Shown here piece by piece: positions 7,345 to 15,244 of a stretch of 32,312 nt of DNA. A program made the translations under genes and the position numbers. The stretch is taken from positions 1-32,312 of the forward strand of contig CAJTCR010000059.1 of assembly GCA_910574915.1 (NCBI GenBank), read 5' to 3'. The notes beneath the pieces were generated by a model. The model saw nothing but the letters and a program-made list of their open reading frames with translations. It was not told where the DNA came from and did not search any database. Position 1 is the stretch's first letter; the number at the start of each line of letters is the position of its first letter. Source of the stretch: Eubacteriaceae bacterium (GTDB lineage Bacteria > Bacillota > Clostridia > Lachnospirales > Lachnospiraceae).

Positions 7345-8943
7345 TTACAATAGGTCCTGCATACTTTTCAGGCTGATTGCCAGCGTCGAAGTGTTGTGCA
7401 AAAGCGCCGAGGATGCGGGCTGCAAAAATCCACCAACACCAAGCAGGATCAGCGCCGTATTGAAACCGACAATCACCCTGTAATTCCCGTGAATCCTCCC
7501 GACCAGTGCATTGCTCAGCTTTTTCAGCTTCACAAGTCCGTATAAATCATTTGTACCGATCATAATGTCCGCAATCTCCCTTGCAATTTCCGCCCCGTCG
7601 CTGACCGCAATGCCCACATCCGCCGCCGACAACGCCGGGGAATCGTTGATGCCGTCCCCGACCATGACAACCTTTCTTCCGGCTCTTTTTTCCGAATCCA
7701 CAAAGCGCGCCTTGTCCTCTGGCAGCACTTCCGAATAATACTCGTCAACACCGACTTTTTCCGCAATGGCGCGGGCTGTCCGCTCGCTGTCGCCCGTCAT
7801 CATCACAATCTTTTTTATCCCGCACTCGCGTAGTGCGCTGACCACATCCGCCGCTTCTTCCCGCAGGGGATCTTCAATACAGATCACCGCCGCCAGTACG
7901 GAATCGACCGCCATATACAGGTGGGAATATTCCGCTGGCAGGGAGTCAAACCGCTCCTGCATCCCTTCGGGAATGGTGCACTGTTCGTCCTGAAAAACAA
8001 AATGATAGCTCCCGATGATGACTTTCTGCTCCCCGATGCGGGAAGAAATCCCGTGCGCCACAATGTACTCCACCCTGGAATGCATCTCGCTGTGTTCCAA
8101 ATCCTTCTGCCCTGCAGCCTCCACCACGGCACGCGCCATCGAATGGGGAAAATGCTCCTCCAAACAGGCGGCAGTCCTTAACAGTTCATCCGGTTCGTCC
8201 CCCAGAAAAGGCACCACCTCCGCCACCACCGGCTTCGCCTCCGTCAGCGTTCCTGTCTTGTCAAAAACAATCGTGTCCGCCTCGGCAAGCGCCTCCAGAA
8301 ACTTCCCGCCCTTAACCGTAATGCGGTGTTCGTTTGCCTCCCGTATCGCCGAAAGCACAGAAATCGGCATCGCCAGCTTTAATGCGCAGGAAAAGTCCAC
8401 CATCAGCACCGCCAGCGCCTTTGTGATATTCCGGGTAAGGGCATAAACGCCGCCAGTTCCAAGCAGCATAAATGGCACCAGCCGGTCTGCCAGATGTGCA
8501 GCCTTCCCTTCCAAAGAAGATTTTAACTTCTCCGACTCCTCAATCATCGTGACAATCCGCTCAAAACGGCTTGCCCCGCCCACAGTTTCCACGCGGACGG
8601 ACAGCTCGCCTTCCTCCAGCACGGTTCCCGCATACACATATCCATGCGCCTGCTTAAAGACCGCCGCGGATTCCCCCGTCAGGGACGCCTGATTGACCAT
8701 CCCTTCTCCCGAAAGCACCACGCCGTCAAAAGGAATCACATTGCCCATGCGCACCACGATTTCATCACCGACTGCGATATCGGACACCGGCACCAGTATC
8801 TCCTGCCCGTCCCTGCGCAGCCATACCTTGCTGATATTGAGGGACATGCTCCTTGCCAGATCGCCTACCGATTTTTTATGCGTCCATTCTTCCAAAAGCT
8901 CGCCAATCCCAAGCAGGAACATGATGGAGCCTGCCGTTTTCAT
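7345..8943 (-). CDS. Heavy-metal P1B-type ATPase lacking the first membrane pair
   Basis: 532 residues from ATG 8943; the same frame is open to about 9021 (EVPVLDATAIGVSVLRGD), so the gene appears 5'-truncated. Visible parts are one membrane hairpin before the actuator domain, actuator motif LTGES, membrane pair with SCALKLAMPIS, phosphorylation motif DKTGTLTEA, EEHFPHSMARA in the N domain, MMTGDS, MVGDGINDSPAL, and the final membrane pair. The usual CPC/CPx motif is replaced by Ser-Cys-Ala, which suggests a non-classical metal specificity. The first two helices and any N-terminal metal-binding domain are absent, so transport is doubtful. It lies downstream of the feo genes in the same direction. 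Confidence 0.8.
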   Translation of the reverse strand: MKTAGSIMFLLGIGELLEEWTHKKSVGDLARSMSLNISKVWLRRDGQEILVPVSDIAVGDEIVVRMGNVIPFDGVVLSGEGMVNQASLTGESAAVFKQAHGYVYAGTVLEEGELSVRVETVGGASRFERIVTMIEESEKLKSSLEGKAAHLADRLVPFMLLGTGGVYALTRNITKALAVLMVDFSCALKLAMPISVLSAIREANEHRITVKGGKFLEALAEADTIVFDKTGTLTEAKPVVAEVVPFLGDEPDELLRTAACLEEHFPHSMARAVVEAAGQKDLEHSEMHSRVEYIVAHGISSRIGEQKVIIGSYHFVFQDEQCTIPEGMQERFDSLPAEYSHLYMAVDSVLAAVICIEDPLREEAADVVSALRECGIKKIVMMTGDSERTARAIAEKVGVDEYYSEVLPEDKARFVDSEKRAGRKVVMVGDGINDSPALSAADVGIAVSDGAEIAREIADIMIGTNDLYGLVKLKKLSNALVGRIHGNYRVIVGFNTALILLGVGGFLQPASSALLHNTSTLAISLKSMQDLL

Positions 8944-9052
8944 GTCGCCACGCAGTACCGAAACGCCGATTGCGGTTGCGTCCAGGACCGGTACCTCCAG
9001 TTTTCCCCGGCAGAGCGTTTATAATTTATAACCTTCCTCTATCTTTAAGTTC

Positions 9053-9244
9053 TTATTTTCCCATAGTTTCCGGCTTTGCCGGATGGCAGGCGCCATTCAT
9101 GGCGCAGCCCGCGCACCCGCAGCCACAGGATGATTTTCCTTTTCTATTACTGCGTACCATACTGACAATAATCGCCGCCACCACAAGAACTAAAACCGCA
9201 CTGATGATGATTGTCGCCATATTTTCCATAAGCCATGTCAGCAT
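9053..9244 (-). CDS. FeoB-associated Cys-rich membrane protein
   Basis: 63 residues with one membrane span (MATIIISAVLVLVVAAIIVS), a short basic patch (RSNRKGKS) and a cysteine-rich cytoplasmic tail SCGCGCAGCAMNGACHP. This is the standard layout of the FeoB-associated Cys-rich family found after feoB in Firmicutes, where it is thought to take the place of FeoC or to handle incoming Fe2+. The start at ATG 9244 has GGAGG at a good distance. It follows feoB by about 90 bases in the same direction. Confidence 0.9.
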   Translation of the reverse strand: MLTWLMENMATIIISAVLVLVVAAIIVSMVRSNRKGKSSCGCGCAGCAMNGACHPAKPETMGK

Positions 9245-9337
9245 TGAAATTCCTCCTGTTTCCCTGTTACAAATCTAAAGACGAAACCTGACGCCCCGTA
9301 TGATGGCGGGATGCCATTAAAAACGCTTTTCGCGCCG

Positions 9338-11740
9338 TTACTTCGCCATTTTCAGTTTCATAGTTGTTGTCAGTTTTGTCGCCTCTTTATACGGTCTGAA
9401 CAGCATATAGATCATGCCGCCAAGCATTACGATGGCCGCAATCAGACCAATGACATTCAGGTTTCCTATAAATGCCGAACCAATCTGATAAACCATCAAC
9501 GCCACCGCATAAGCCAATCCGCACTGGTACAGAATCGCAAACCACGTCCATTTCGCATTGTTCATCTCCCGCTTGATGGCGCCAATCGCCGCAAAGCAGG
9601 GCGCACACAGAAGGTTGAACACCAGGAAGGAGTATCCCGCAAGCTGACTGAAGTTTGCGCCAATCTCAAACCATCCGCCGGGATAAAGGATACCCATTGT
9701 ACCAACGATATTTTCCTTCGCCACAAGACCCGTGATGGACGCCACTGCCGCCTGCCAGTTGCCCCAACCAAGTGGTATGAAAATCCATGCAATCGCACTG
9801 CCGACCGCCGCAAGAAGTGACTGATCCATTTCCTCCTCGCCAAGCATCCGAAAGCCTTCCGCAGTAAATCCAAAGTATGTCGTAAACCAAATAACGATAG
9901 TGGAAAGCAGAATAATCGTGCCCGCCTTCTTGATGAAGGACCACCCGCGTTCCCACATGGAGCGCAGCACATTGCCCACCGTGGGCATATGGTAAGCCGG
10001 AAGCTCCATAACGAAAGGAGCCGGGTCGCCGGAAAACATTTTCGTTTTCTTTAACATGATACCGGAAATAATGATTGCCGCCATGCCTACAAAGTACGCG
10101 CTCGTTGCCACCCATGCAGAGCCACCGAAGATTGCACCCGCCACCATGGCGATAAAGGGAACCTTCGCACCACAGGGGATAAAGGTAGTTGTCATAATTG
10201 TCATTCTGCGGTCACGCTCGTTTTCAATTGTCCTCGACGCCATGATACCCGGAATGCCGCAGCCGGTACCAATGAGCATCGGAATAAAGGACTTGCCGGA
10301 CAATCCGAACTTGCGGAAGATCCGATCCAGTACAAATGCGATACGCGCCATATAGCCGCACGCCTCCAAAAAGGCAAGAAGCAGGAACAGAACAAGCATC
10401 TGCGGCACAAAACCAAGCACCGCACCCACGCCGGCTACAATACCGTCATTGATCAGCCCTGCAAGCCAGTCTGCCGCACCTGCCGCTTCCAACGCATTTC
10501 CTACAAGAACCGGAATGCCCGGAACCCATACGCCGTAAGCCGCCGGATCAGGCTCGTCACCGTACTGCTCCATCACTGCAAGCGCAGCCTCGTAATCCGC
10601 AAGGGAAGCCGTCTCCACCGTCACTTCCAGCGTTTCATCATCCGCCACCTCATAAGGGAAATCGCCCGTGGGCGCGGTGCCGTTTTCTTCCACATAAGCA
10701 TCATAGCCATCCACGATCAGCGCTGCGTCGCCATATTCTCCCGCCGCATCTTCATAAGCGGAAGATCCGATGCCAAGCAGATGCCAGCCGTCGCCGAACA
10801 GTCCGTCATTTGCCCAGTCCGTAGCGTTTGCTCCCACCGTCACCATAGAGATGTAATACACGAGAAACATAATCGCCGCAAAAATCGGAAGCCCAAGAAA
10901 ACGGTTTGTCACAATCCTGTCAATTTTGTCCGAATTTGTCATCTTTCCCGCCGACTTCTTTTTCAGACATCCCTTGATAATGCTTCCGATATAAATATAC
11001 CGCTCATTGGTGATGATGGATTCCGCGTCGTCATCCATCTCCTCCTCGGCAGCCTTAATATCCGTTTCGATATGGGAAAGGACAGACTCACTCAGGTTCA
11101 TCTGCTCCAAAACTTTATCATCCCGCTCAAACAGCTTGATGGCATACCAGCGCTGCTGTTCCTCCGGCAGTCCGTGTACCGCCGCCTCCTCAATATGGGC
11201 AAGGGCATGTTCTACGGTTCCTGCAAAAGTATGCATCGGAACAGTCTTGCCGTTCTTTGCCGCATTGATTGCGGCCTCTGCAGCTTCCATGATTCCGTTT
11301 CCTTTTAAGGCGGAAATTTCGACTACCTTACACCCTAACGCCCTCGATAATTCCCCGGTATTAATTTTGTCACCGTTTTTCTCCACCACATCCATCATGT
11401 TGACAGCTACAACCACAGGGATGCCAAGCTCGGTAAGCTGTGTCGTCAGATAAAGGTTTCTCTCCAAATTTGTACCGTCAACCAGATTCAGAATCGCATC
11501 TGGGCGCTCACTGATGAGATAATTTCTTGCCACCACTTCCTCCAGTGTATAGGGTGAAAGGGAATAAATACCGGGAAGGTCGGTGATGGTCACGCCGTCA
11601 TGCTTTTTTAACTTTCCTTCCTTCTTTTCCACCGTAACGCCCGGCCAGTTCCCGACAAACTGGTTGGAGCCCGTCAGGGCATTGAATAATGTCGTTTTCC
11701 CGCAGTTCGGGTTGCCCGCAAGGGCAATTCGCATACTCAT
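9338..11740 (-). CDS. feoB: Ferrous iron transporter FeoB
   Basis: 800 residues. The N-terminal G domain shows G1 GNPNCGKTTLFNALTG, G2 PGVTVEKKEG, G3 DLPGIYSL, and NMMD in place of the NKxD specificity motif, as in many FeoBs. A helical GDI-like domain follows (about 160-265). The membrane part contains the two Gate motifs, with IPMLIGTGCGIPGIMASRTI and LLCAPCFAAIGAIKREMNNA. Between helices 1 and 2 (about residues 315-410) lies a roughly 95-residue acidic extracytoplasmic insertion. ATG 11740 has AAGGAGAGG upstream. It imports Fe2+ using GTP, with FeoA encoded just upstream. Confidence 0.97.
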   Translation of the reverse strand: MSMRIALAGNPNCGKTTLFNALTGSNQFVGNWPGVTVEKKEGKLKKHDGVTITDLPGIYSLSPYTLEEVVARNYLISERPDAILNLVDGTNLERNLYLTTQLTELGIPVVVAVNMMDVVEKNGDKINTGELSRALGCKVVEISALKGNGIMEAAEAAINAAKNGKTVPMHTFAGTVEHALAHIEEAAVHGLPEEQQRWYAIKLFERDDKVLEQMNLSESVLSHIETDIKAAEEEMDDDAESIITNERYIYIGSIIKGCLKKKSAGKMTNSDKIDRIVTNRFLGLPIFAAIMFLVYYISMVTVGANATDWANDGLFGDGWHLLGIGSSAYEDAAGEYGDAALIVDGYDAYVEENGTAPTGDFPYEVADDETLEVTVETASLADYEAALAVMEQYGDEPDPAAYGVWVPGIPVLVGNALEAAGAADWLAGLINDGIVAGVGAVLGFVPQMLVLFLLLAFLEACGYMARIAFVLDRIFRKFGLSGKSFIPMLIGTGCGIPGIMASRTIENERDRRMTIMTTTFIPCGAKVPFIAMVAGAIFGGSAWVATSAYFVGMAAIIISGIMLKKTKMFSGDPAPFVMELPAYHMPTVGNVLRSMWERGWSFIKKAGTIILLSTIVIWFTTYFGFTAEGFRMLGEEEMDQSLLAAVGSAIAWIFIPLGWGNWQAAVASITGLVAKENIVGTMGILYPGGWFEIGANFSQLAGYSFLVFNLLCAPCFAAIGAIKREMNNAKWTWFAILYQCGLAYAVALMVYQIGSAFIGNLNVIGLIAAIVMLGGMIYMLFRPYKEATKLTTTMKLKMAK

Positions 11741-11762
11741 AGTTTTCCTCTCCTTCTTTATA

Positions 11763-11776
11763 TTAGTTTTCGCTAA
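11763..11776. promoter_or_regulatory. TTAG/CTAA inverted repeat between feoA and feoB
   Basis: TTAG-TTTTCG-CTAA lies in the 70-base gap upstream of feoB and resembles the half-sites of the feoA promoter operator. It may be an internal DtxR-type site or chance in an A/T-rich gap. Confidence 0.3.
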
Positions 11777-11810
11777 CTATCTGTCTGAAAATAAAGGGGA
11801 TAACCCCCTG

Positions 11811-12032
11811 TCAGTCAACCTCAATCATTTCCGCGTCCGCTTTCCTGATGGAAAGTTCATAGCCGCGGACAGTCACCTCTATGGGATCGCCCAGAGGCGC
11901 CACCTTGCGGATCTGCACATCCACGCCTTTTGTCAGTCCCATGTCCATGATACGGCGTTTGACCGCGCCTTCCCCGTGGAGCTTCACCACCCGGACGGTA
12001 TCGCCGACCTTTGATTCTTTCAGTGTTTTCAT
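11811..12032 (-). CDS. feoA: FeoA-type ferrous iron transport protein (promoter-distal copy)
   Basis: About 73 residues of a single SH3-like FeoA domain: KVGDTVRVVKLHGEGAVKRR, IMDMGLTKGVDVQIRKVAPL, GDPIEVTVRGYELSIRKADA. These are the conserved RRR/MG-x-x-x-G and P-GDP-E blocks. I use ATG 12032; a TTG two codons earlier (12038) sits closer to GGAGG and is a real alternative. FeoA is thought to bind FeoB and modulate Fe2+ uptake. This copy lies between another feoA and feoB. Confidence 0.9.
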   Translation of the reverse strand: MKTLKESKVGDTVRVVKLHGEGAVKRRIMDMGLTKGVDVQIRKVAPLGDPIEVTVRGYELSIRKADAEMIEVD

Positions 12033-12069
12033 TTTCAACCTGTCCTCCTCATTTCATAATAGACTTTTG

Positions 12070-12099
12070 ACCATAGAATCCTTTGCTGGATTCTATGGT
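12070..12099. other. Intercistronic 12-bp stem-loop between the two feoA genes
   Basis: ACCATAGAATCC (12070-12081) pairs perfectly with GGATTCTATGGT (12088-12099) across six bases. Neither side is followed by a T run, so it is not a classical terminator. It may stabilise or process the feo mRNA or set the ratio of the two FeoA products. Confidence 0.5.
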
Positions 12100-12162
12100 A
12101 TTAAAACATTTCGTAACCCCTTGCAGTGTTCTTTACTGCCACAGGGTTTCTGAATGCTTTGC

Positions 12163-12375
12163 TCAGACCATAATCTTCTGTGCCATCTCTTTGCTGACCG
12201 CAACACGGGAGTCCTTCACGTTCACGATCACATTGCCTCTGATAGCGTTTACCACCGTGACCGTCCCTCCCACAACAAAACCGAGGTTCTCCAGGTGTGC
12301 CTTGACCTCCTGCTTCCCTCCGATTTTTCTGATGATGTTTTCCTCTCCTGCTTCTGCTAATGTAAGTGGCATCAT
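12163..12375 (-). CDS. feoA: FeoA-type ferrous iron transport protein (promoter-proximal copy)
   Basis: 70 residues: MPLTLAEAGEENIIRKIGGK, VKAHLENLGFVVGGTVTVVN, GNVIVNVKDSRVAVSKEMAQ. The sequence matches the FeoA SH3-like domain but is a different subtype from the second copy, with no RR-IMDMGL block. Tandem, divergent FeoA proteins ahead of FeoB are common in Clostridia. It is the first gene of the operon, 58 bases downstream of the DtxR-type palindrome. Start ATG 12375 is preceded by AAGGTG; the next codon is also ATG. Confidence 0.9.
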   Translation of the reverse strand: MMPLTLAEAGEENIIRKIGGKQEVKAHLENLGFVVGGTVTVVNAIRGNVIVNVKDSRVAVSKEMAQKIMV

Positions 12376-12432
12376 GCATTCACCTTCTTCTGAATATGTA
12401 TTAGTTTTTACGAACCTTATGTGTTAAATAGA

Positions 12433-12450
12433 AGTTAGCACTAGCTAACT
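12433..12450. promoter_or_regulatory. DtxR-type operator at the feo transcription start
   Basis: AGTTAGC and GCTAACT arms form an exact inverted repeat around ACTA. The site lies immediately downstream of the -10 element of the feo promoter, overlapping the predicted start point, so binding of a metal-loaded DtxR-family protein would block transcription. Confidence 0.7.
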
Positions 12451-12457
12451 ATATATT

Positions 12458-12486
12458 ATAATATGACGCTTAAATGTCTTTGTCAA
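12458..12486 (-). promoter_or_regulatory. Sigma-A-type promoter of the feo operon
   Basis: On the minus strand TTGACA (12486-12481) and TATTAT (12463-12458) are separated by exactly 17 bases. The first feoA starts about 80 bases downstream. Confidence 0.75.
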
Positions 12487-12500
12487 TGCAATTTTTATCA

Positions 12501-12546
12501 CTAACCTAAGTTTTGTCATACTAACCAATATGTTAGGCAATGCTAA
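12501..12546. promoter_or_regulatory. Cluster of further TTAG/CTAA half-sites
   Basis: CTAACCTAAG (12501-12510), CTAAC-CAATAT-GTTAG (12521-12536) and GCTAAC (12542-12547) crowd the region upstream of the feo promoter. Repetition of the operator half-site suggests extra DtxR-family sites or remains of a second promoter. The rest of 12487-12670 shows no gene. Confidence 0.4.
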
Positions 12547-12674
12547 CCCGTCGTTTTGTGCAAAATTTATAACTTTTCTCCCAAAATGATACGCGAACCA
12601 TTTTAGTCTACGCAAATCCTTTCACCGTATCACGTCACCTCCACCATAATCCGTTCCGACTCCCCGCGGTTTAA

Positions 12675-12845
12675 TCAATCATTGATGGCATCATGCACAG
12701 AGACCAGATGTGCCATATCCTGAACATCCAGGACAGAGCCTTTCGCACGGATTTCCCTCTCAGTGGCAAGCTGCACCCCGTCCTCAAAGCCCAGACGGTA
12801 GGATTCCTCCCCATATCGGATGTTGTATTTACTCCAGATAGAAAA
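12675..12845 (-). pseudogene. Unidentified C-terminal fragment
   Basis: The frame reads WSKYNIRYGEESYRLGFEDG, VQLATEREIRAKGSVLDVQD and AHLVSVHDAIND before the stop at 12675. It looks like a genuine helical protein end but I cannot assign it. The 5' side is fused out of frame to the radical SAM fragment that follows on this strand's upstream side. Confidence 0.35.
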
Positions 12846-13018
12846 ATTTATAGGATATGCCTGCCTGTTCCAGACGCCCGCACTGCACCAGAATGTCTTT
12901 TTTCCCATAGCCCTTATTCATAAACTGCAGCGCCTCCTCATCTGCCGTTTCCATGCCTATCATCAGTCCGTCAAATCCTGCACTTTTTAACCGCTGCAAT
13001 TCACCCTGACGGAGTTAG
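12846..13018 (-). pseudogene. Radical SAM protein internal fragment
   Basis: About 57 residues: LRQGELQRLKSAGFDGLMIG, METADEEALQFMNKGYGKKD, ILVQCGRLEQAGISYKFFYL. This corresponds to the TIM-barrel segment (I-G-x-E-T-x-D...A-L-x-x-M-N-K-G) of radical SAM enzymes. The CxxxCxxC cluster site and the C-terminus are missing. It ends with an in-frame TAA where the next fragment begins. Confidence 0.55.
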
Positions 13019-13111
13019 GTCATAGTTTCCTTCCTGTACTGGAAACCATGTTTGAGTGGAGCGAAAAATACCTCTGCCCAGATTATGTAAATCCATATAA
13101 TAAAGAATAGG
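13019..13111 (+). pseudogene. Unidentified C-terminal fragment before a terminator
   Basis: The plus strand reads GHSFLPVLETMFEWSEKYLC, PDYVNPYNKE and stops at TAG 13109. It ends directly at a strong terminator (13107-13175), as a real gene end would. The family is not recognised and there is no start. Confidence 0.35.
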
Positions 13112-13175
13112 CTGAAACTTTATTCTCAAGGTATGTCCTTTCCTTAGAATAATTTCAGCCTATCCGTATTTTTTT
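13107..13175 (+). terminator. Long-stem rho-independent terminator
   Basis: ATAGGCTGAAA (13107-13117) and TTATTCT (13120-13126) pair with AGAATAA (13146-13152) and TTTCAGCCTAT (13153-13163). The stem is followed by a T7 run at 13169-13175. Confidence 0.8.
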
Positions 13176-13184
13176 CGTTTTATC

Positions 13185-13391
13185 TTATTTGTACTGCACT
13201 AACTCATCCATCGGTATTCTCGTCTGGCTGTGCCTGTCTTTGTCTGCCCACGGTTCTGCTGAATATCCTAATGCAAGGATATCTACCGGCTCCAGATTTT
13301 CCGGCAGACCTAGCCCCTGTTTCAACACATCCGGCTTAAAATAACAAATCCATACGCTGCCAAGTCCCAGCTCCGTAGCCATAAGCATCAT
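13185..13391 (-). pseudogene. Nitroreductase-family C-terminal fragment
   Basis: 68 residues: MATELGLGSVWICYFKPDVL, LGLPENLEPVDILALGYSAE, PWADKDRHSQTRIPMDELVQ. The GLGSVWI..F block, the D-x-L-x-L-GY block and the final R-P-x-D-E-x-V match FMN-dependent nitroreductases. The N-terminal FMN-binding half is missing. The 5' side abuts an HxlR fragment on the opposite strand at about 13395. Confidence 0.7.
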
Positions 13392-13395
13392 ATGT

Positions 13396-13539
13396 GTGGT
13401 CTATCCTGTCGTGCCGCCAAAGACGGAATACAGCCTCACGGAATATGGAAGAACACTTGCCCCCATACTGGATGCCCTGTGCGATTGGGGTGAAAACTAT
13501 TTGTCTGAAACACAAAACAGTAAGGAGAACTGCCAATGA
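13396..13539 (+). pseudogene. HxlR-family regulator C-terminal fragment
   Basis: The plus strand encodes VVYPVVPPKTEYSLTEYGRT, LAPILDALCDWGENYLSE and stops at TGA 13537. The P-P-K-x-E-Y-x-L-T-x-x-G motif and the following helix are diagnostic of the HxlR winged helix. The N-terminal half is gone. The stop overlaps the start codon of the AraC-family gene (ATGA). HxlR regulators commonly sit beside nitroreductase genes, and the fragment of one abuts this end. Confidence 0.75.
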
Positions 13540-14269
13540 AATACTTTCGCTCCCGTCAATATCCCATTGAATTTGTCCTGTCCGAAAACATAAACAAAAA
13601 ATTTTCTTCCCACAACCATGCAAACCATTACATCATTTCCCTCTGCATAAAAGGCAACGTCACTGCCACTCTGGAAAATAAATCCTTGCTGTTAAAGGAA
13701 AATAATTTCTTTATTGTGCCGCCATTTATGCCCCATGCAGTGAACCTTACAGACACTTCCAGCCTTGTATCACTCTGCATGGATAAATCTTATATTGAGA
13801 ATTACAATTCCCAAAATGGCATAGAAATTTTAGAAACGTTCTGCTATCTCCAAAAATCCGTGAGCAGATAACAAAACCTCAGACAGAACTCTTACTCCAG
13901 GCAGTCTCCTTTGTATATGAGCTGCATGACACATATAAAGAGGAAATGGAAAATGATATGCTCATCCTTTGTGACAGACTGACAAAGCATTTTTCGGATT
14001 CCCTGGCACTGGACAGTCTTGCGGGCGACTTATATCTCAGCAAATATTACCTTATCCGCAAATGCAAAAGAAACTTAGGATTGACGCCCCATAAATTCCA
14101 CCTTCAGAACCGCATCCGCAAAGCACAGGATTTACTGTTTACAAACAAATCCGTTACCGAGACATCTGTGAATACGGGATTTTACGACCAAAGCCACTTT
14201 GACAGGGCTTTCAAAAACATAGTTGGAATTTCCCCAACAGAATATCTTGCCTCCAGTAAAACCATCTGA
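13536..14269 (+). pseudogene. AraC-family regulator split by a one-base frameshift
   Basis: The first part (111 codons from ATG 13536) is an AraC-type cupin sensor: SSHNHANHYIISLCIKGNVT, KENNFFIVPPFMPHAVNLTD. The second part, in another frame, carries the two helix-turn-helix units: LDSLAGDLYLSKYYLIRKCK, LGLTPHKFHLQNRIRKAQDL, VTETSVNTGFYDQSHFDRAF, GISPTEYLAS. Between them the second frame reads IREQITKPQTELLLQAVSFV without gap. Adding one A to the AAAAA run near 13853 would restore a full-length regulator of about 243 residues. It may be decay or a base-calling error. Confidence 0.8.
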
Positions 14270-14362
14270 CTAAGACAGCAATTTTTTACAAGCAAAAATC
14301 CCTCATTATTTTTATACTGTAAACACAGGTACAATATATAAACAAAATGGAGGACATGAACA

Positions 14363-14567
14363 ATGAATACGTTTGAAACCTTTAATAACGGGAAACTGGT
14401 CACCCCTGCTGACACGAAAGATTTCAGTGACATTCCGTGGAGGGAACATCCTGACTTTACGGGTGTAGAGTTAAAACATATCCTGACGTCGGAAGAAACG
14501 AATGGCGCTTACAGTTACCATCTGGTACGAATCGCTCCGAACTGCAGCATCGGAGAACATATGTACT
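14363..14567 (+). pseudogene. Cupin-family protein N-terminal fragment
   Basis: It starts at ATG 14363 with GGAGG upstream. It reads NTFETFNNGKLVTPADTKDF, PWREHPDFTGVELKHILTSE, YSYHLVRIAPNCSIGEHMY. The last block is the first half of a cupin metal-binding motif (P-x-x-x-I-x-x-H). After about residue 68 the sequence switches to the antisense of the MBL-fold gene end, so the second cupin motif is missing. It follows the AraC-family gene, which probably once controlled it. Confidence 0.6.
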
Positions 14568-14572
14568 GTCCG

Positions 14573-15211
14573 CTATTTTACCCACTGTTTGTTAGGCACC
14601 GGTTTACCATGTCCAAAATATATGGTTCTATTGCCAAGCCTGCTGATTTTTCTTGCACTGTCTAACATTTCATTTTTATCATGGAACAGCATTGATACGG
14701 TCGGATAAAACATATTCATCAGTGCATCCCCCACTATGAAACCTTTATTCTCCACATCAATACCAATCGAACCATCCGTATGTCCAGGCAGGGCAATAAT
14801 ACTGGCGTTGACTCCATAGCCTGATAAACTGTCCCCATCCTTCAATAATATGTGCGGCTTAAATTTCTCCAAAGAACGCACTGAAAAATCTTTGAGGGAA
14901 ACCGACAAAACAATTTTTCCCAAAAAAGTTTCTGCGGAAAGTCCCTGATTTGCATTGGACTGAATAAGATTACAGTCCTTTTCACTCATTCCAATGGGAA
15001 TACCTAAGGCATTTGATATTTGTGCCGCATTCTCTGCATGGTCAAAATGTGCGTGTGTCAAAACAATCAGTTTAACATGATATTGTCTGCACGCCTCCAT
15101 CACCCGTTTTGCAAACTCCTTCTTTCCTGTATCAACTAATATTCCACCAACTCCATTTTCGATAATATAGCAGTTACCGTTTCCGCACTTTATCCTGCGA
15201 ATTTCACTCAT
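14573..15211 (-). CDS. MBL-fold metallo-hydrolase
   Basis: 212 residues with the full metallo-beta-lactamase fold signature: GILVDTG at residue 25, the zinc motif THAHFDHAEN, the second histidine in PGHTDGSIGI, the bridging aspartate in FIVGDAL and the final FGHGKPV. Start ATG 15211 has AAGGAG upstream. Such small MBL enzymes hydrolyse thioesters or similar; the substrate is not readable. It lies 33 bases after the MerR gene in the same direction, so the two form an operon. Its 3' end meets the truncated cupin fragment, but the terminal histidine motif is retained. Confidence 0.88.
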   Translation of the reverse strand: MSEIRRIKCGNGNCYIIENGVGGILVDTGKKEFAKRVMEACRQYHVKLIVLTHAHFDHAENAAQISNALGIPIGMSEKDCNLIQSNANQGLSAETFLGKIVLSVSLKDFSVRSLEKFKPHILLKDGDSLSGYGVNASIIALPGHTDGSIGIDVENKGFIVGDALMNMFYPTVSMLFHDKNEMLDSARKISRLGNRTIYFGHGKPVPNKQWVK

Positions 15212-15244
15212 ACTACTTCTCCTTCCAAATTCCCGTTATGTTCC

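Noticed and set aside
9311..9820. 169-codon plus-strand open frame
   Set aside because: It is antisense to the end of feoB and shows no independent features.
12070..12099. Stem-loop between the feoA genes as a terminator
   Set aside because: No T run follows on either strand and the genes on both sides belong to the same operon.
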